Assembly: GCA_907165275.2 (NCBI GenBank)
Contig: OU015652.1
Location: 4,603,001 to 4,667,000, forward strand
DNA from: Zygaena filipendulae
Taxonomy: Eukaryota; Arthropoda; Insecta; Lepidoptera; Zygaenidae
Direction: 5' to 3'
DNA length: 64,000 nt
The translations under genes were made by a program, and so were the position numbers. Below are positions 59,001-63,745 of the stretch, in pieces. How positions within the stretch are numbered: position 1 is the first letter of the stretch; every line of letters starts with the position of its first letter. A model generated the notes under the pieces. The model was not told the origin of the DNA. It was given only the letters and a program-made list of their open reading frames with translations, and did not search any database.

Positions 59001-62000
59001 TGAGCGATGTCTTGTGACTGAATATGTTCGAATAGAAGCACATGTAGTGAACGGATAAGTACATCAGACCTTGTCGTGGCATTCTACCCTTCCAATAACT
59101 GCAAGAAAAGTTATTTTGATTACTTACTGTTGATTAGTTTAAATGAATAAAAGAACAATAGGTATATCAATAATTTTTTTTCAAAAACTTTCATATAGGG
59201 AGTAACACGAGAGTTCCAGGATAAAGGATCTATTGGCACTGCATGAAAATGCGTTGAGTGGTTTTTGAGTTTATGCAAAGTGCGAACAGACAGACATACA
59301 GTCAAACAGACGCGGCGGAGGACTTTTTTATGATACCTATGTAGTGATACACTTCAAATCCAAATTGGCTATAGTATATTTTAAGAGATTCTTAAGATCA
59401 CTTTCGAATAATGACTGCTAGTTATTCTGAAAATAAAATAATACATTGTTGACGATTTTAGATTTGATTTATTTTTAAAATCGTAATCAGTTTTCATTAA
59501 TGATAAGATCAGTCAGAATCGCGGTCATTGGCAACTTCGTCAGCAAGCGGGAAATAATATACTTTAGTATAATAAAGTAAACAGTAGTTACTAAGGTCTC
59601 GGACAGTATATAACTCTAGTATAAGTGCTCTATTCAATTATTAATTTTTGCATCCTCTATTTATAAGTATACAATATATAATCGTAAAAAAGAAAACCTT
59701 ACTAAATTTCTTTTGTGGGTGTACACTACTTTATCAAATGGAAATTAGGGTACCGACTAACAGTGTTGCTATGACATAATGCAAGAATTCCCTGAAATAA
59801 GGAAAGACTAATAGAAAACATGACACTTGTCAGTTCTTTTCAGTCGAGGGCACGTTTTGAACTTACAGTCATTGCAACTTAGTTTTGAAAACCAGCTGAT
59901 CTATTATTACATAAGTGATTGTAAAAACCGATCTTAAGTTATAAAGAACTAGCTGTTCCCCGCGGTTTCATCCGCGTTAATTTCGGAGATCCCGCGGGTA
60001 TTCCGAGATAAAAGTAGGTACTTACTACCCTTTATTTTTTTCTGTACCTACCCTTGACAACGCGTTGGTAGTATACAAAATTTAATGTAGTTTCTTCCGA
60101 ATTAATTTCGAAACTCCCGTGGGAATTCCGGGATAAAAGTAGTCTATGTCCTTCTCTGTACTCCTGACAAGGTGTATGCAAATATTCGTGGTGATCGGTT
60201 GAGCCGTTAAGCCATGAAAGTGTAACAAATAAACAAACAAACTCACTTGCGCATTTATAATATTAGTAAGGATTAGTAAGGATTTTTGACTCTGAATTAT
60301 ATGTGGGTGTGTTATAACTTACCTACAGGAATAGTTACACACAAGTTTCTCGTCTTTCGGCATGTTGAATCTCTGATGAAATTCAAAATCGACATTTCTG
60401 TATGTAATTGTGTCTTCATCTAAAAACAAACTGAACTTTAGTATTATATCTACCTTATAAAGGGTGTCCAGCGGGAATTTTTTTACTTTAAATCAACGTT
60501 ACTCATTTGTTAGCGGGGTTAGGGCCGCGGGGCGGGTGGCGTTAGTAGCGACGTTTCTGCGGATTTGTCAGTCGCCATGAGTCATTGGTCGGGAGCGCAC
60601 CGCGCGTACGCGGTGGAACAATATTTGATGAGCGGAAATTCACCTATTCGAGCGCGTCGTGCTTTTTGTTTGCACTACAACATTCGGCGATTAAGCGATG
60701 GTCCGAGTACGCAGCTTATCAGAACGTGGGTGCAAAGATTTAGAGAAGAAGGGACAACGATTAATAGGCCGCCACCAGGACCGTCTTCGTCGGCAGCAAC
60801 ACCAGAACGAGTGATACAGGTGCGCCAAGAAATTCTTACAAATCCTAGGAAATCAGTACGAAAGATTGCCGCTTCTACAGGCATTAAGAAGTCAACTGTG
60901 CATACGATTTTGAGAAAAAAACTAAAACTTCATCCCTATAAATTGCAAATTGTCCAAAAACTTAATGAGAACGATTATGTTTTAAGGGAAAGTTACGCCA
61001 GAACGGCTTTGGAACGTTTTCGAACCCCCAGAACACTTGGAAACATATTGTTCAGCGATGAAGCACATTTTCACATCGGGGGTTACGTAAACAAGCAAAA
61101 TATGCGTTACTGGAATCCCAACAACCCAAGAGAACGTCATGAGAAAAGTTTGCACTGCGCTAAAACCACAATATGGTGCGCCATCTCAGCTCATGGAATA
61201 GTCGGACCGTATTTTTTTAATGAGGGGGAAACTGTGACTTCCTCTGTATACTGCCGCATGATTGAGGAGTTTTTGGTGCCGCAATTGCAAGTTTTTCTGG
61301 GACGCAACAACAGAACACATTTCCAGCAAGATGGGGCAACTCCGCACACTGCCAGGGTCTCTATATCGAAGTTAAGGGACATTTTCCCTGGAAAATTAAT
61401 AAGCAAGTACGGAGACATAGCCTGGCCACCACGATCGCCTGACTTGACGCCCTGTGATTTTTTCTTGTGGGGATACCTCAAGTCTAAAGTTTACTGCAAT
61501 AATCCCCGCACCATACCTGCCCTACAAGAAAATATCCGTCGTGAAATTGATGCTATCCCCCAAGCACTGTGTTCGCGCGTATTCGCCAACATAAGGGTTC
61601 GCTTACAAGAGTGTGTTGCGCGTAATGGACGTCACTTGGAAGACATTATTTTTAAAAAATGAAATCCGCAGAAACGTGCTTTGTTTTAAAAATATAATAA
61701 ATATTTTGAGTTTAATAATATGGTTTTTATTTAAGTTTAAAAAAGAAAATTTTCCGCTGGACACCCTTTATCTACTCGTATGTAAAAGTGTGGTTATTAA
61801 ACAGATGTCAATATTGCAGCCTTAATACTGAGTAAATATTTTTAAAATATATGCAATAATATACTAACTAGCCATTGCTTGCAGTTTCAATCACATGAAA
61901 ATCGGGATTTCCTCTCAAGACCGCTTTACTCTCACATTAAACATATTTTAGAGTAAAAGTTTACTTATGTTATAAGTAGTGTTCAATCGACGGTAGATTT

Positions 62001-63745
62001 TTGCCCAAGGTTTAACCTCTAGAAAATTATTATAATTTCGCCGATATACCCCGCCTCCCGTGAGCCGTGCCTCATCTCTTTTATAACTCTCTCGCGCATT
62101 CGCAACACAAAAAATTTCGGTGCTTGCTATAAACCCTCTATTTTAACCAAAACTTTGGCCCATTTTTGTTGAATTCGACGGTTTGACAGACAATGGCTGA
62201 AGCCGAAAGTTCAGTCGGAGATTAGACATAAGCTGCCTACCTACATGCCCAGTTTCATTCAAATTCATCTGATAGTGTTTGCATGATATTCATTAAACAG
62301 ATAAACTGACATTAGGCAATGGCAGTGTCTCCTCAGCTAAATATTCTAAGACAAACAATACTGCTTAAAAAAATAAATAACAATAATTATTTGAACTTAA
62401 CATATTTAAATTTCTTAAAATTAAAATACAATAGAGAACTAAAACAGGTAATGGCTTTATTGCTTAGAGGCTAAGAGGGATTCGTTCTTCTTTTATTTTA
62501 TGGAAAGAACTTTTTCAGACAGTTCACTTTTTTTTAACTAAAAATACCTACCTATATCTTGAACGGTTTGTGGCAGTTAAACCCTTTAGATGAAAAAGGT
62601 AAAATATGAATGAGACTACAGAGGTAACTGCTAGTAAACAAAATATATAGGTAATTCAAAATAATATATTACCTTCAGCTATATTTTCTTGTTCTGTAGC
62701 TATTATTGAATTGATTTTGCAGCACACAAACTCAGTGATCTCCTCCTCCGTGTCAAATGAGTGTAGTGTTGGACTGACATTCTCAAACAGCCAGTTCCAG
62801 TCTTGGCGTACTTCATTTTCTGTCAATGCTGTAGATATTACTGGAAATGGAAATACTACATCAGAAATCAGAATAGTGGTTAGTGATTTATTTTCTTAGG
62901 TACAATATTCTTGATCATAATATTATGATTTATATTCTTTGACTACAATCCTTGTATTTTATATACAGTAGTGGTGAGATGAAACATTTTTTTGAAACTC
63001 AAAGTACCACCTGGTCCCAAACTCAGTACAACTTGTACTATAATATGCGAGTAGATACCAGACAACACCAAGCACGGATCAACCCTTATGGGTATGGTGG
63101 GCATACCACATACCCACAATCATAATTGAACATTATGGCTATGGTTATGGCTAGGTTGAAGGCTATAGTTATATCAAATGGATTGGTAAAAGAAATACCA
63201 ATGAACTGTGTATGACATGGAATGCCATATTATATGCTTTCAAGCTGTCGTCATAAATGGTTTAGTATTTTAAATATTGTGATATGCAAACAAAACAAAT
63301 TGGATGGCTGTGCCCACAATCTTTTTAGGGACTAGATCCGCACCTGGACAACACAGCAAATGTTGGTACTTATTTAGAAAGCTTCAAGTTCAGTACCTAC
63401 AGTCAAAAATTTAAGAATACCTGCTGTTTTTAATTTGTTAATAAAAATATGCCAATACCATAATAAATTTCGGAATTCGGTGTTTGATGTAGAATCCTGT
63501 AGGGAGCTGGTTTAGTATCACGCACACTATCTAGTGTGCCAACGAGCAGTGATGATAAACCCTTAGATTTCCCATGACCTTTTCTCCTCTGCAGAGCGAA
63601 GTATAAAGTCGTCTCATCATTGTCCCTGGATAGAATAGCAAAAACAATATTAACCCAAAGAATATTTAATATCAATATAAGAATACTATAAACTAAACTA
63701 CCACAACGCAGTTTTTAGAAACACTTCTTGCGGTTTGATCCACAT
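35096..63745 (-). CDS. TBC1D9: TBC1D9-type RabGAP (GRAM-GRAM-TBC-EF-hand), 19 exons, complete
   Basis: A cytoplasmic or membrane-associated Rab GTPase-activating protein that switches off Rab GTPases in vesicle traffic. Exons (minus strand, 5' to 3'): 63745-63702, 63625-63459, 62840-62673, 60419-60323, 59098-58835, 57779-57515, 53852-53650, 52751-52637, 51755-51476, 51011-50818, 50295-50101, 48695-48546, 40773-40585, 40028-39849, 38915-38707, 38068-37956, 37119-36871, 35989-35880, 35347-35096. All 18 introns have GT..AG ends and every phase matches. The sum is 3444 nt, 1147 codons plus TAG. Human TBC1D9/TBC1D9B are about 100 residues longer. The start is supported by the family N-terminus MWIKPQEV. 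The gene spans 28.7 kb mainly because of mobile DNA in introns, including a full BEL element and a mariner, both on the opposite strand. Whether it is closer to TBC1D9, 9B or 8 was not tested; EF-hand plus two GRAMs favours 9/9B, like the single fly gene. Confidence 0.95.
35640..35806 (-). repeat. Common lepidopteran repeat, TBC1D9 intron 18
   Basis: Contains CTGTCTGTCTGTCTGATTG, AACGGCTGGACCGATTTCAA and the terminal TGGGTAAAACTGCAGGGCACAGCTAAA. It is diverged and ends only 74 bp from exon 18. Confidence 0.6.
36190..36390. repeat. Alternating purine-pyrimidine tract, left part
   Basis: Dense RY alternation such as GTGTGTGTACGCGTACGTGCACGTG and TATATGTGTGCACATGCACGTATATG, a Z-DNA-prone low-complexity tract in TBC1D9 intron 17. 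It resumes at 36743 after an inserted MITE. Confidence 0.7.
36391..36742. mobile_element. MITE inserted in the purine-pyrimidine tract
   Basis: 352 bp with inverted ends CAACGTGTTAATGAATTAAC.. and ..GTTAATTCACTAACACGTTG (about 28 bp, one or two mismatches). TATA flanks both sides (36387-36390, 36743-36746), read as a TA or TATA duplication. There is no coding capacity. It lies in intron 17, 129 bp from exon 17. Confidence 0.8.
36743..36862. repeat. Alternating purine-pyrimidine tract, right part
   Basis: Continuation of the tract at 36190-36390 (GTGCGTGCGCGCACGTCTGCGCGTGCACGTATA). It reaches within about 10 bp of the exon 17 donor. Confidence 0.7.
37153..37262 (+). repeat. Common lepidopteran repeat, partial
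   Basis: TTTCACCCGCGCTAATTTCGG, CCCGCGGGAATTCCGGGATA, AAGTACCCTATGTCCTTTTC, ACAACATGTGTGCAAAATTT. It lies in TBC1D9 intron 16. Confidence 0.7.
37735..37917 (-). repeat. Common lepidopteran repeat, TBC1D9 intron 16
   Basis: Starts AATATATATAAATCACGTGTCACGTTGTTTGTCC and ends CGCAGATGAAATCGCGGGGGTCAACTAGTT, with TTTTTATCCCGGAATTCCTG between. It ends about 40 bp from exon 16. Confidence 0.65.
38707..48695 (-). CDS. TBC1D9: TBC1D9 exons 12-15: post-TBC helices and EF-hand
   Basis: Exon 12 (48546-48695) and exon 13 (40585-40773) carry [27 protein letters not shown] and [13 protein letters not shown]. Exon 14 (39849-40028) carries [18 protein letters not shown] and AARMFK. Exon 15 (38707-38915) begins with an EF-hand loop, [12 protein letters not shown] (residues 840-851). 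Loop positions 1, 3 and 5 are Asp and 6 is Gly, but position 12 is Ala instead of Glu, so calcium binding is doubtful. The BEL element lies in the intron between exons 12 and 13. Confidence 0.9.
38923..38964 (-). repeat. Heptamer minisatellite at the exon 15 acceptor
   Basis: Six exact copies of CCGCACG on the plus strand (CGTGCGG on the transcribed strand). They end 7 bp before the exon 15 boundary at 38915. They occupy the place of the polypyrimidine tract, leaving ..GGCGCGCAG as the splice acceptor. A weak pyrimidine-rich segment (TTCGACTCTGTCTATC) lies beyond the array. Confidence 0.9.
39018..39184 (+). repeat. Common lepidopteran repeat, TBC1D9 intron 14
   Basis: Near complete: ACTAGCAGTTCCTCGCGGATA.. 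through CATGACAACGTGTGTGCAAAATTTCATGATGATCGG to TTTATAATATTAGTAAGGAT. A short internal duplication of AATAAAAAGTACCC is present. Confidence 0.75.
39642..39784. mobile_element. Hairpin element (CCATTTGTTTTTGCCGCC family)
   Basis: Left arm 39642-39709 (GCCACAGTCTTTGCGGCGGC..ATGGTAGACAACATAAGAAG..GCCACAGCT) and right arm 39722-39784 (AGCTGTGGC..CTTCTTATGTTGTCGACCATTTGTTTTTGCCGCC..GACTGTGGC) form a long imperfect hairpin with a ~12-base loop. The right arm and its GACTGTGGCCAAGGGGTAA end are nearly identical to 22838-22929 inside the foldback element. It lies in intron 14, 65 bp from the exon 14 donor. Confidence 0.75.
40197..40440 (+). repeat. Two tandem pieces of the common lepidopteran repeat
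   Basis: ACAAGCTGTTCCCTGAGGTCTCACCCACGG is followed 90 bp later by ACAAGCTGTTCCCCGCGGTTTCACCCGCG and CCCGCGGGAATTTCAGGATA. The second piece then shows ACTCCTTATAACATTAGCTATCTGCGAGTGAAA. It lies in TBC1D9 intron 13. Confidence 0.65.
40836..41066 (+). mobile_element. LINE 3' tail, split by the BEL insertion (left piece)
   Basis: GGCCGGTGCCCAGTTTCTAG, AAATCTGTCACCAAGCACC, CCATTCCAGGTCGGCAACGC, GGTGTTGCAGATGTCCATGGGCGGC and CACTTACCATCAGGTG..CCCGTTTGCCCCC are the 3' end of a CR1-like lepidopteran LINE. The tail is cut by the BEL LTR and resumes at 47943 as CCCCCTATGACATAAAAA, which restores the usual LINE end. Confidence 0.8.
41067..41597 (+). repeat. 5' LTR of the BEL element
   Basis: 531 bp, starts TGTTGGATTC, ends AAGAACTGCACA. 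An internal CTTCAATAAACTATTT (about 41335) supplies an AATAAA polyadenylation signal. Confidence 0.95.
41606..41623 (+). other. BEL primer binding site (tRNA-Tyr)
   Basis: TGGTCCTTCGAGCCGGAT, 8 bp after the LTR, is complementary to the 18 nt at the 3' end of eukaryotic tRNA-Tyr (..ATCCGGCTCGAAGGA plus CCA). The tRNA identity is from memory of the conserved Tyr acceptor and T-arm. Confidence 0.8.
41915..47239 (+). CDS. BEL/Pao Gag-Pol polyprotein
   Basis: 1774 aa in one frame, from ATG in an A-rich context to TGA. Order of domains: Gag-like region (DUF1759-type, about 100-300); three Cys/His knuckles at about 351-420 ([36 protein letters not shown]); aspartic protease with [12 protein letters not shown] (Asp481); reverse transcriptase with the YVDD box at about 913-916; RNase H-like region with [12 protein letters not shown] (Asp1089); an integrase zinc-binding region; an integrase core with Asp1476 (CDIGGPF), Asp1542 (SDCGTNF) and Glu1596 (GLWEAG). 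A C-terminal DUF5641-type domain follows. No frameshift, stop or missing catalytic residue was seen, so it may be competent. The minus-strand frames across it are shadows. Confidence 0.96.
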   Translation: MAPPKKDASPEVPLDLTMLINRKQRIFEQIQSIFDMSQNISDSDSKELFLLNASEIDDLRKTFERITFKILELELESNSNATLRSHELSSLDELYFRIKLAASKIQPKVSNIKVENSSSTKDSRPRLPKLDLFVFDGDIENFTTFYETFGSLVHNQTSIEKIDKFHYLLSCTRGAALNIVKSVPITADNYDVVWQSLLDKYKDSRMLVGRYLDKMLNFSPLNKESSNLLNTFIEHFDHSYKAIQALDIDDLGSYILCHIALRALDPQTRKLFEQQLNQKSIPKFSELMLFIHNHVKVLEHSASYSNTHEMQQNKSIKINSNNIKQYSNRYERKPVVKNISHASASHAVPICAHCGDGHMIYRCDQFRKLTAERRMDRADSLKLCRNCLKSNHSLSECNSQYRCVVCQSNHHYLLHTDATDKKPVFSAPSVCPPAPPPASDALNNCHASTLQTYNNVVILGTAVVHVKDRFDCYQSCRVLIDSGAQSNFISIDCLQRLGLSQRKCPFNIFGLSGESVKNYGMVSCNIKSRHCDNPIFNIDAVVLRKITCDLPTVKIPDGVVNEYKNLLLADPNFYKKSPIDIILAGDIFPYVYDGKKIVFATDVPPALSSVFGYIITGKLGFLTPSDNNINVVASTTSLVSYTTEENLLNDTLKRFWELESLPCEASISPLEELAEKIYSEKHYRNETGRYVSPILLNPNHDPLGESYEIALKRLIQVERRLARSPELQNAYCDFMKEYESLGHMEVYTGSKPSKFLIPHHCVLRPSSTTTPLRVVFDGSAKTSTGCSLNDALLTGKKLLQDVLTIIINFRLFEVCLTADVSKMYRAVLIDPSEREYQHILWRNHPTLPVQIYELKTNTYGLRSAPFIAIRTLHQLACDEKSRVQEICSQVSPESIPTQPPRLNAAQVLVEGFYVDDLLWSCQSSSDACTLQDELMSLLKSGGFELRKWASNDPSLLSRMQSDQVSAINFKDDTLSSSLKVLGLTWLPSGDCFSFNYNMRDVTSTKRSVLKLLASIFDPVGFISPCTFLAKCIMQDLWKLGLGWDEKLPTNLYKKWTKFISDLPNLSDLRIERHLLLPKFTAVHLIAFCDASSRGYASCVYLRSVDAAGGVKVRLLTSKSKVAPTKPVLSIPRLELVAAVLLTKLVKFVIKNIKRIGFHITAFSDSSVVLSWIQTPPYKLKPFVANRVSQITDVVPPNCWLHINSDKNAADLCSRGALPSQFNKVAEQWFHGPAWLYENPELWPTSTFFVKDESKIPELRANVDSFTFNSCDQQEFKNDLENTFNKFSSFNRLQRVIAWCYRFVNNAYAKAKRSPSSSGPLRTHELTQAHNIIISCVQTNHFNAEMQLLQKEKKVPSLRKLSPFIDTEGFLRVGGRIIQSELPYGTKHPVLLPKGIHVTKLIINYFHKIYLHVGPRTLQGILCRNYWIVNARNTIRSVLSKCSICFKCRPLVSQPAMGTLPAARLKPDKVFNHVGCDIGGPFLVKESLQRKSRIHKSYLCLFICFATKAVHLEVITDLSCECFLAAFDRFVARRGLCSCLYSDCGTNFVAAAKHFKEVCNFFNDTENQDRILDGLSSRRVDWRTNPPNAASMGGLWEAGIKSAKHHLYRVVGETVLTFEELTTVFCKIEAVMNSRPLCSLSDNPNEFEVLTAGHFLIGHNLLAVPEYDVQDISLNRLSRWQSVQKMTQSFWRRWSDDYLHTLQQRVKWFSSPPNVKVGDLVLLKSNLTKPLQWPLGRIHEIHPGVDKVVRVVTVRTQNGLYKRPVNKICPLPYAN
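47399..47411 (+). other. BEL polypurine tract
   Basis: TCGGTGGGGGGTA lies directly before the 3' LTR, the expected start site for plus-strand DNA synthesis. Confidence 0.75.
47412..47942 (+). repeat. 3' LTR of the BEL element
   Basis: 531 bp, same sequence as 41067-41597 in a line-by-line reading. Followed by the CCCCC duplication. Confidence 0.95.
47943..48120 (+). mobile_element. LINE 3' tail, right piece after the BEL insertion
   Basis: CCCCCTATGACATAAAAAGG is the continuation of the LINE end at 41066. Further right, GGCGTACTTAATGCCATTGTGGCATTCTCTGCCAGTCAACC is a separate motif seen in lepidopteran repeats. The rest is AT-rich intron. Confidence 0.5.
48124..48262 (+). repeat. Common lepidopteran repeat fragment, TBC1D9 intron 12
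   Basis: CGCGGTGATTCCGGGATAAA, CTATTGGTGAAAGCCGCATGAAAATCCGTTCG, and a CAGACAGGCAGACAGACAG run. Confidence 0.55.
48774..48872 (+). repeat. Common lepidopteran repeat fragment, TBC1D9 intron 11
   Basis: ACTAGCTGTTCCCTGCGGTTTTAGCCGCAG, then TTTCCGCGGAATTTTCGAGA and TACCCAATGTCTTA. Confidence 0.65.
49019..49255. mobile_element. Palindromic Tourist-like MITE with TAA duplication
   Basis: 237 bp, same family as 33716-33953: CCGCCGCACTCAGAGCCGAC.. and ..GTCGACTCTGAGTGCGGTCG, flanked by TAA at 49016-49018 and 49256-49258. The inner arms are in the opposite order relative to the 33716 copy, as expected of a palindrome read from the other end. It lies in TBC1D9 intron 11. Confidence 0.85.
49617..50030 (+). 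mobile_element. Composite repeat with Tc1-like MITE, copy 1
   Basis: 49617-49908 is a TIR element: TTTTAATACAGTTGCTCAAAA at the left and TTTTTTCGTAACTGTATTAAAAA at the right. It can be read as CAGTTGC termini next to TA, the Tc1/mariner pattern. The adjoining 49909-50030 (GTGCGGAACCGTCATTGCAA..CTTTCCGCACTTATAATGAAATATAC) is shared too. The whole unit recurs at 56836-57268. It lies in intron 11 and ends about 70 bp from exon 11. Confidence 0.7.
50101..52751 (-). CDS. TBC1D9: TBC1D9 exons 8-11: catalytic TBC domain
   Basis: Exon 8 (52637-52751) leads in with [19 protein letters not shown]. Exon 9 (51476-51755) holds [20 protein letters not shown] and [17 protein letters not shown], with the IxxDxxR motif and arginine finger Arg522. 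Exon 10 (50818-51011) holds [13 protein letters not shown], the YxQ glutamine finger (Tyr555, Gln557), and [13 protein letters not shown]. Exon 11 (50101-50295) holds [16 protein letters not shown] and [13 protein letters not shown]. Both catalytic fingers are present, so RabGAP activity is expected. Confidence 0.93.
51060..51195 (+). repeat. Common lepidopteran repeat fragment, TBC1D9 intron 9
   Basis: CCTAAGTTACTCCATGTAACATCAGC, AAATCTGTCCAGCCGTTTCAGA, AACAAACAAACAGACAGACGGA. Inverted relative to the fragment at 51290. Confidence 0.6.
51290..51430 (-). repeat. Common lepidopteran repeat, near-complete 3' half
   Basis: CCTTAACGGCTCAACGGATC, TGCATACACGTTGTCAGAG, GCGTACTTTTTATCCCAGAATTCC and CGCGGGTGAAACCGCGGGGGACGGCTAGT. 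It ends 45 bp from exon 9. Confidence 0.7.
51922..52176 (+). other. Unidentified 84-codon open frame in TBC1D9 intron 8
   Basis: A plus-strand frame beginning [20 protein letters not shown] contains [10 protein letters not shown] (two close cysteine pairs) and ends LGSEAAHS before TGA. I recognise no family. It is antisense within the intron, preceded by a T-rich/ATTT tract, and could be a small gene, part of a retrocopy, or chance. Confidence 0.2.
52480..52600 (+). repeat. Interspersed repeat 'GTGACGTCACRCG', copy 1
   Basis: GCGGTGACGTCACACGGAATTTCAACTCAATCGCCGTT, then TTATTACCTACGCAAAAAAAGGGAAAAATACGTG. Shared with 58285-58420 and, for its second half, 56527-56640. No coding potential. Confidence 0.65.
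53650..57779 (-). CDS. TBC1D9: TBC1D9 exons 6-7: second GRAM domain
   Basis: Exon 6 (57515-57779) carries [39 protein letters not shown] and [13 protein letters not shown]. Exon 7 (53650-53852) carries [18 protein letters not shown], a short Gly-rich insert ([10 protein letters not shown]) and [20 protein letters not shown]. Together they form the second GRAM (about residues 290-400). The intron between them holds the giant palindrome at 54162-55616. Confidence 0.9.
54162..55616. mobile_element. Giant palindromic element with ~138-bp tandem arm repeats, TTA duplication
   Basis: The ends are TAGTACGG (54162-54169) and CCGTACTA (55609-55616), flanked by TTA at 54159-54161 and 55617-55619. Left arm: GCGCGTCAGA at 54202, GCGCGTCAGA at 54340 and a degenerate GCGCAGTTGA at 54479. 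Right arm, inverted: TCTGACACGC at 55157, TCTGACGCGC at 55295 and 55435, and a degenerate copy at about 55573. Three mirror pairs have the same midpoint (about 54892) to within 1 bp. Unit bodies also match, for example TTTGGAGGTGACGCAAGG against TTTGAACGTGACGTAAAGG. There is no transposase frame. The TTA duplication suggests PIF/Harbinger-type mobilisation. It lies in TBC1D9 intron 6. Confidence 0.75.
55785..56252 (+). repeat. High-copy lepidopteran repeat (GGAACCCTTCGTGCGCGAGTC type)
   Basis: Starts TTTTTAGGGTTTCGTATTCAAAGGGTAATACGAGACCC with a CCGTCCGTCCGTCCGACCGTC run. It has two direct subrepeats (GGGGGCTCCCACACAACAAAC and GGGGTCTCCCATACAACAAAC) and ends TTACGGAACCCTTCGTGCGCGAGTCTGACTCGCGCTTGGCCG plus poly-T. 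This is a familiar non-coding repeat of Lepidoptera; its class is unresolved. Confidence 0.75.
56468..56530 (+). repeat. Common lepidopteran repeat, short fragment
   Basis: ACTAGCTTTGCCCTACGGTTTCACCCGCGG and GCCGCGGGAATTCCATG. Confidence 0.6.
56527..56640 (+). repeat. Interspersed repeat 'GTGACGTCACRCG', copy 2 (partial)
   Basis: TTATTTTTTGATTACGTAAAAAAAAGGAAAAATA through GTACAAGACGGACTAAAACTT and GTCATCATGCCCATTAT, matching 58330-58425. Confidence 0.6.
56836..57268 (+). mobile_element. Composite repeat with Tc1-like MITE, copy 2
   Basis: Second copy of 49617-50030. The TIR part is 56836-57124 (CAGTTGCTC..GCAACTG next to TA). The right part 57140-57250 is complete here and forms its own hairpin: GTGCGGAACCGTCATTGCAAAG.. 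against ..CTTTGCAATGACAGCCTTTCCGCAC. In copy 1 the right hairpin arm is deleted. It lies in intron 6, about 250 bp from exon 6. Confidence 0.75.
57855..58040 (+). repeat. Common lepidopteran repeat, near full length
   Basis: ACTAGCTGTTCTCCACGGTTTCACACGCG.., CCCGCGGGAATTCCGGGATAAAAAGTACCC, CCCTGATAACGTGTATGCAAAATTTCATGATGATCGG, AACAAACAAACAAACTCACTT. It lies in TBC1D9 intron 5. Confidence 0.75.
58285..58425 (+). repeat. Interspersed repeat 'GTGACGTCACRCG', copy 3
   Basis: AGTGACGTCACGCGAAATTTCAACACAATATATCGCCGTT, TTTTTTGATTACGTAAAAAAAG, CTACAAGACGGACTAAAAAATA, GTCAACATGCCCATTATC. The most complete of three copies. Confidence 0.65.
58610..58817 (-). repeat. Common lepidopteran repeat, diverged
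   Basis: Begins CTATATAATAAACGTAAATGTG and ends AATCACGCGAGTGAGAACGCACGGAACAGCTAGTT, 18 bp from the exon 5 donor. Confidence 0.6.
58835..60419 (-). CDS. TBC1D9: TBC1D9 exons 4-5: first GRAM domain
   Basis: Exon 4 (60323-60419) encodes [18 protein letters not shown]. Exon 5 (58835-59098) continues [39 protein letters not shown] and ends [13 protein letters not shown]. This is a GRAM fold (about residues 146-245), a PH-like membrane-lipid-binding module. A mariner element starts 40 bp upstream of the exon 4 acceptor (TTTTTAG at about 60420-60426). Confidence 0.9.
59948..60284 (+). repeat. Common lepidopteran repeat with internal duplication
   Basis: ACTAGCTGTTCCCCGCGGTTTCATCCGCG.. and a second partial unit from about 60100 (TTTCGAAACTCCCGTGGGAATTCCGGGATAAAAGTAG). 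It ends CACTTGCGCATTTATAATATTAGTAAGGATTAGTAAGGAT. About 40 bp from the exon 4 donor. Confidence 0.7.
60460..61768 (+). mobile_element. Mariner-like element, DD41D type, intact
   Basis: 1309 bp between TA dinucleotides (60458-60459 and 61769-61770). The TIRs are AAGGGTGTCCAGCGGGAATTTTTTT at the left and, at the right, the complement of AAGGGTGTCCAGCGGAAAATTTTCTTTTT. The transposase frame is uninterrupted. The element sits in TBC1D9 intron 3 on the opposite strand, only 40 bp upstream of exon 4. Confidence 0.95.
60565..61662 (+). CDS. Mariner-like transposase, DD41D catalytic triad
   Basis: 365 codons (or from Met5, [17 protein letters not shown]). Residues about 10-130 are a bipartite helix-turn-helix DNA-binding region, with an [19 protein letters not shown] second helix-turn-helix. 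Catalytic residues: Asp165 in LFSDEAHF, Asp256 in [11 protein letters not shown] and Asp298 in [16 protein letters not shown]. Exactly 41 residues lie between the last two, which places it in the DD41D group of the Tc1/mariner superfamily, not in classical DD34D mariner. All three catalytic residues and the C-terminus are present, so it may be active. Confidence 0.93.
   Translation: MSVAMSHWSGAHRAYAVEQYLMSGNSPIRARRAFCLHYNIRRLSDGPSTQLIRTWVQRFREEGTTINRPPPGPSSSAATPERVIQVRQEILTNPRKSVRKIAASTGIKKSTVHTILRKKLKLHPYKLQIVQKLNENDYVLRESYARTALERFRTPRTLGNILFSDEAHFHIGGYVNKQNMRYWNPNNPRERHEKSLHCAKTTIWCAISAHGIVGPYFFNEGETVTSSVYCRMIEEFLVPQLQVFLGRNNRTHFQQDGATPHTARVSISKLRDIFPGKLISKYGDIAWPPRSPDLTPCDFFLWGYLKSKVYCNNPRTIPALQENIRREIDAIPQALCSRVFANIRVRLQECVARNGRHLEDIIFKK
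61769..62672. other. TBC1D9 intron 3, remaining part
   Basis: No gene. 61866-62300 is a diverged non-coding repeat (ACTAGCCATTGCTTGCAG.., ..TGCCCAGTTTCATTCAAATTCATC). Confidence 0.4.
62673..63745 (-). CDS. TBC1D9: TBC1D9 exons 1-3: N-terminal region
   Basis: Exon 1 (63702-63745) encodes [14 protein letters not shown] and two bases of the next codon. Exon 2 (63459-63625) carries [20 protein letters not shown] and [15 protein letters not shown], the conserved stretch before the first GRAM domain. Exon 3 (62673-62840) carries [17 protein letters not shown] and a VCCKI segment. Together these give residues 1-126. Codon use is AT-rich. Confidence 0.9.

Noticed and set aside
61274..61461. Reading the mariner as DD36D by using the Asp in SPDL
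   Set aside because: In mariner transposases the third catalytic Asp is the one in the (L)xPxD(Y/F) position, which gives 41 residues here.
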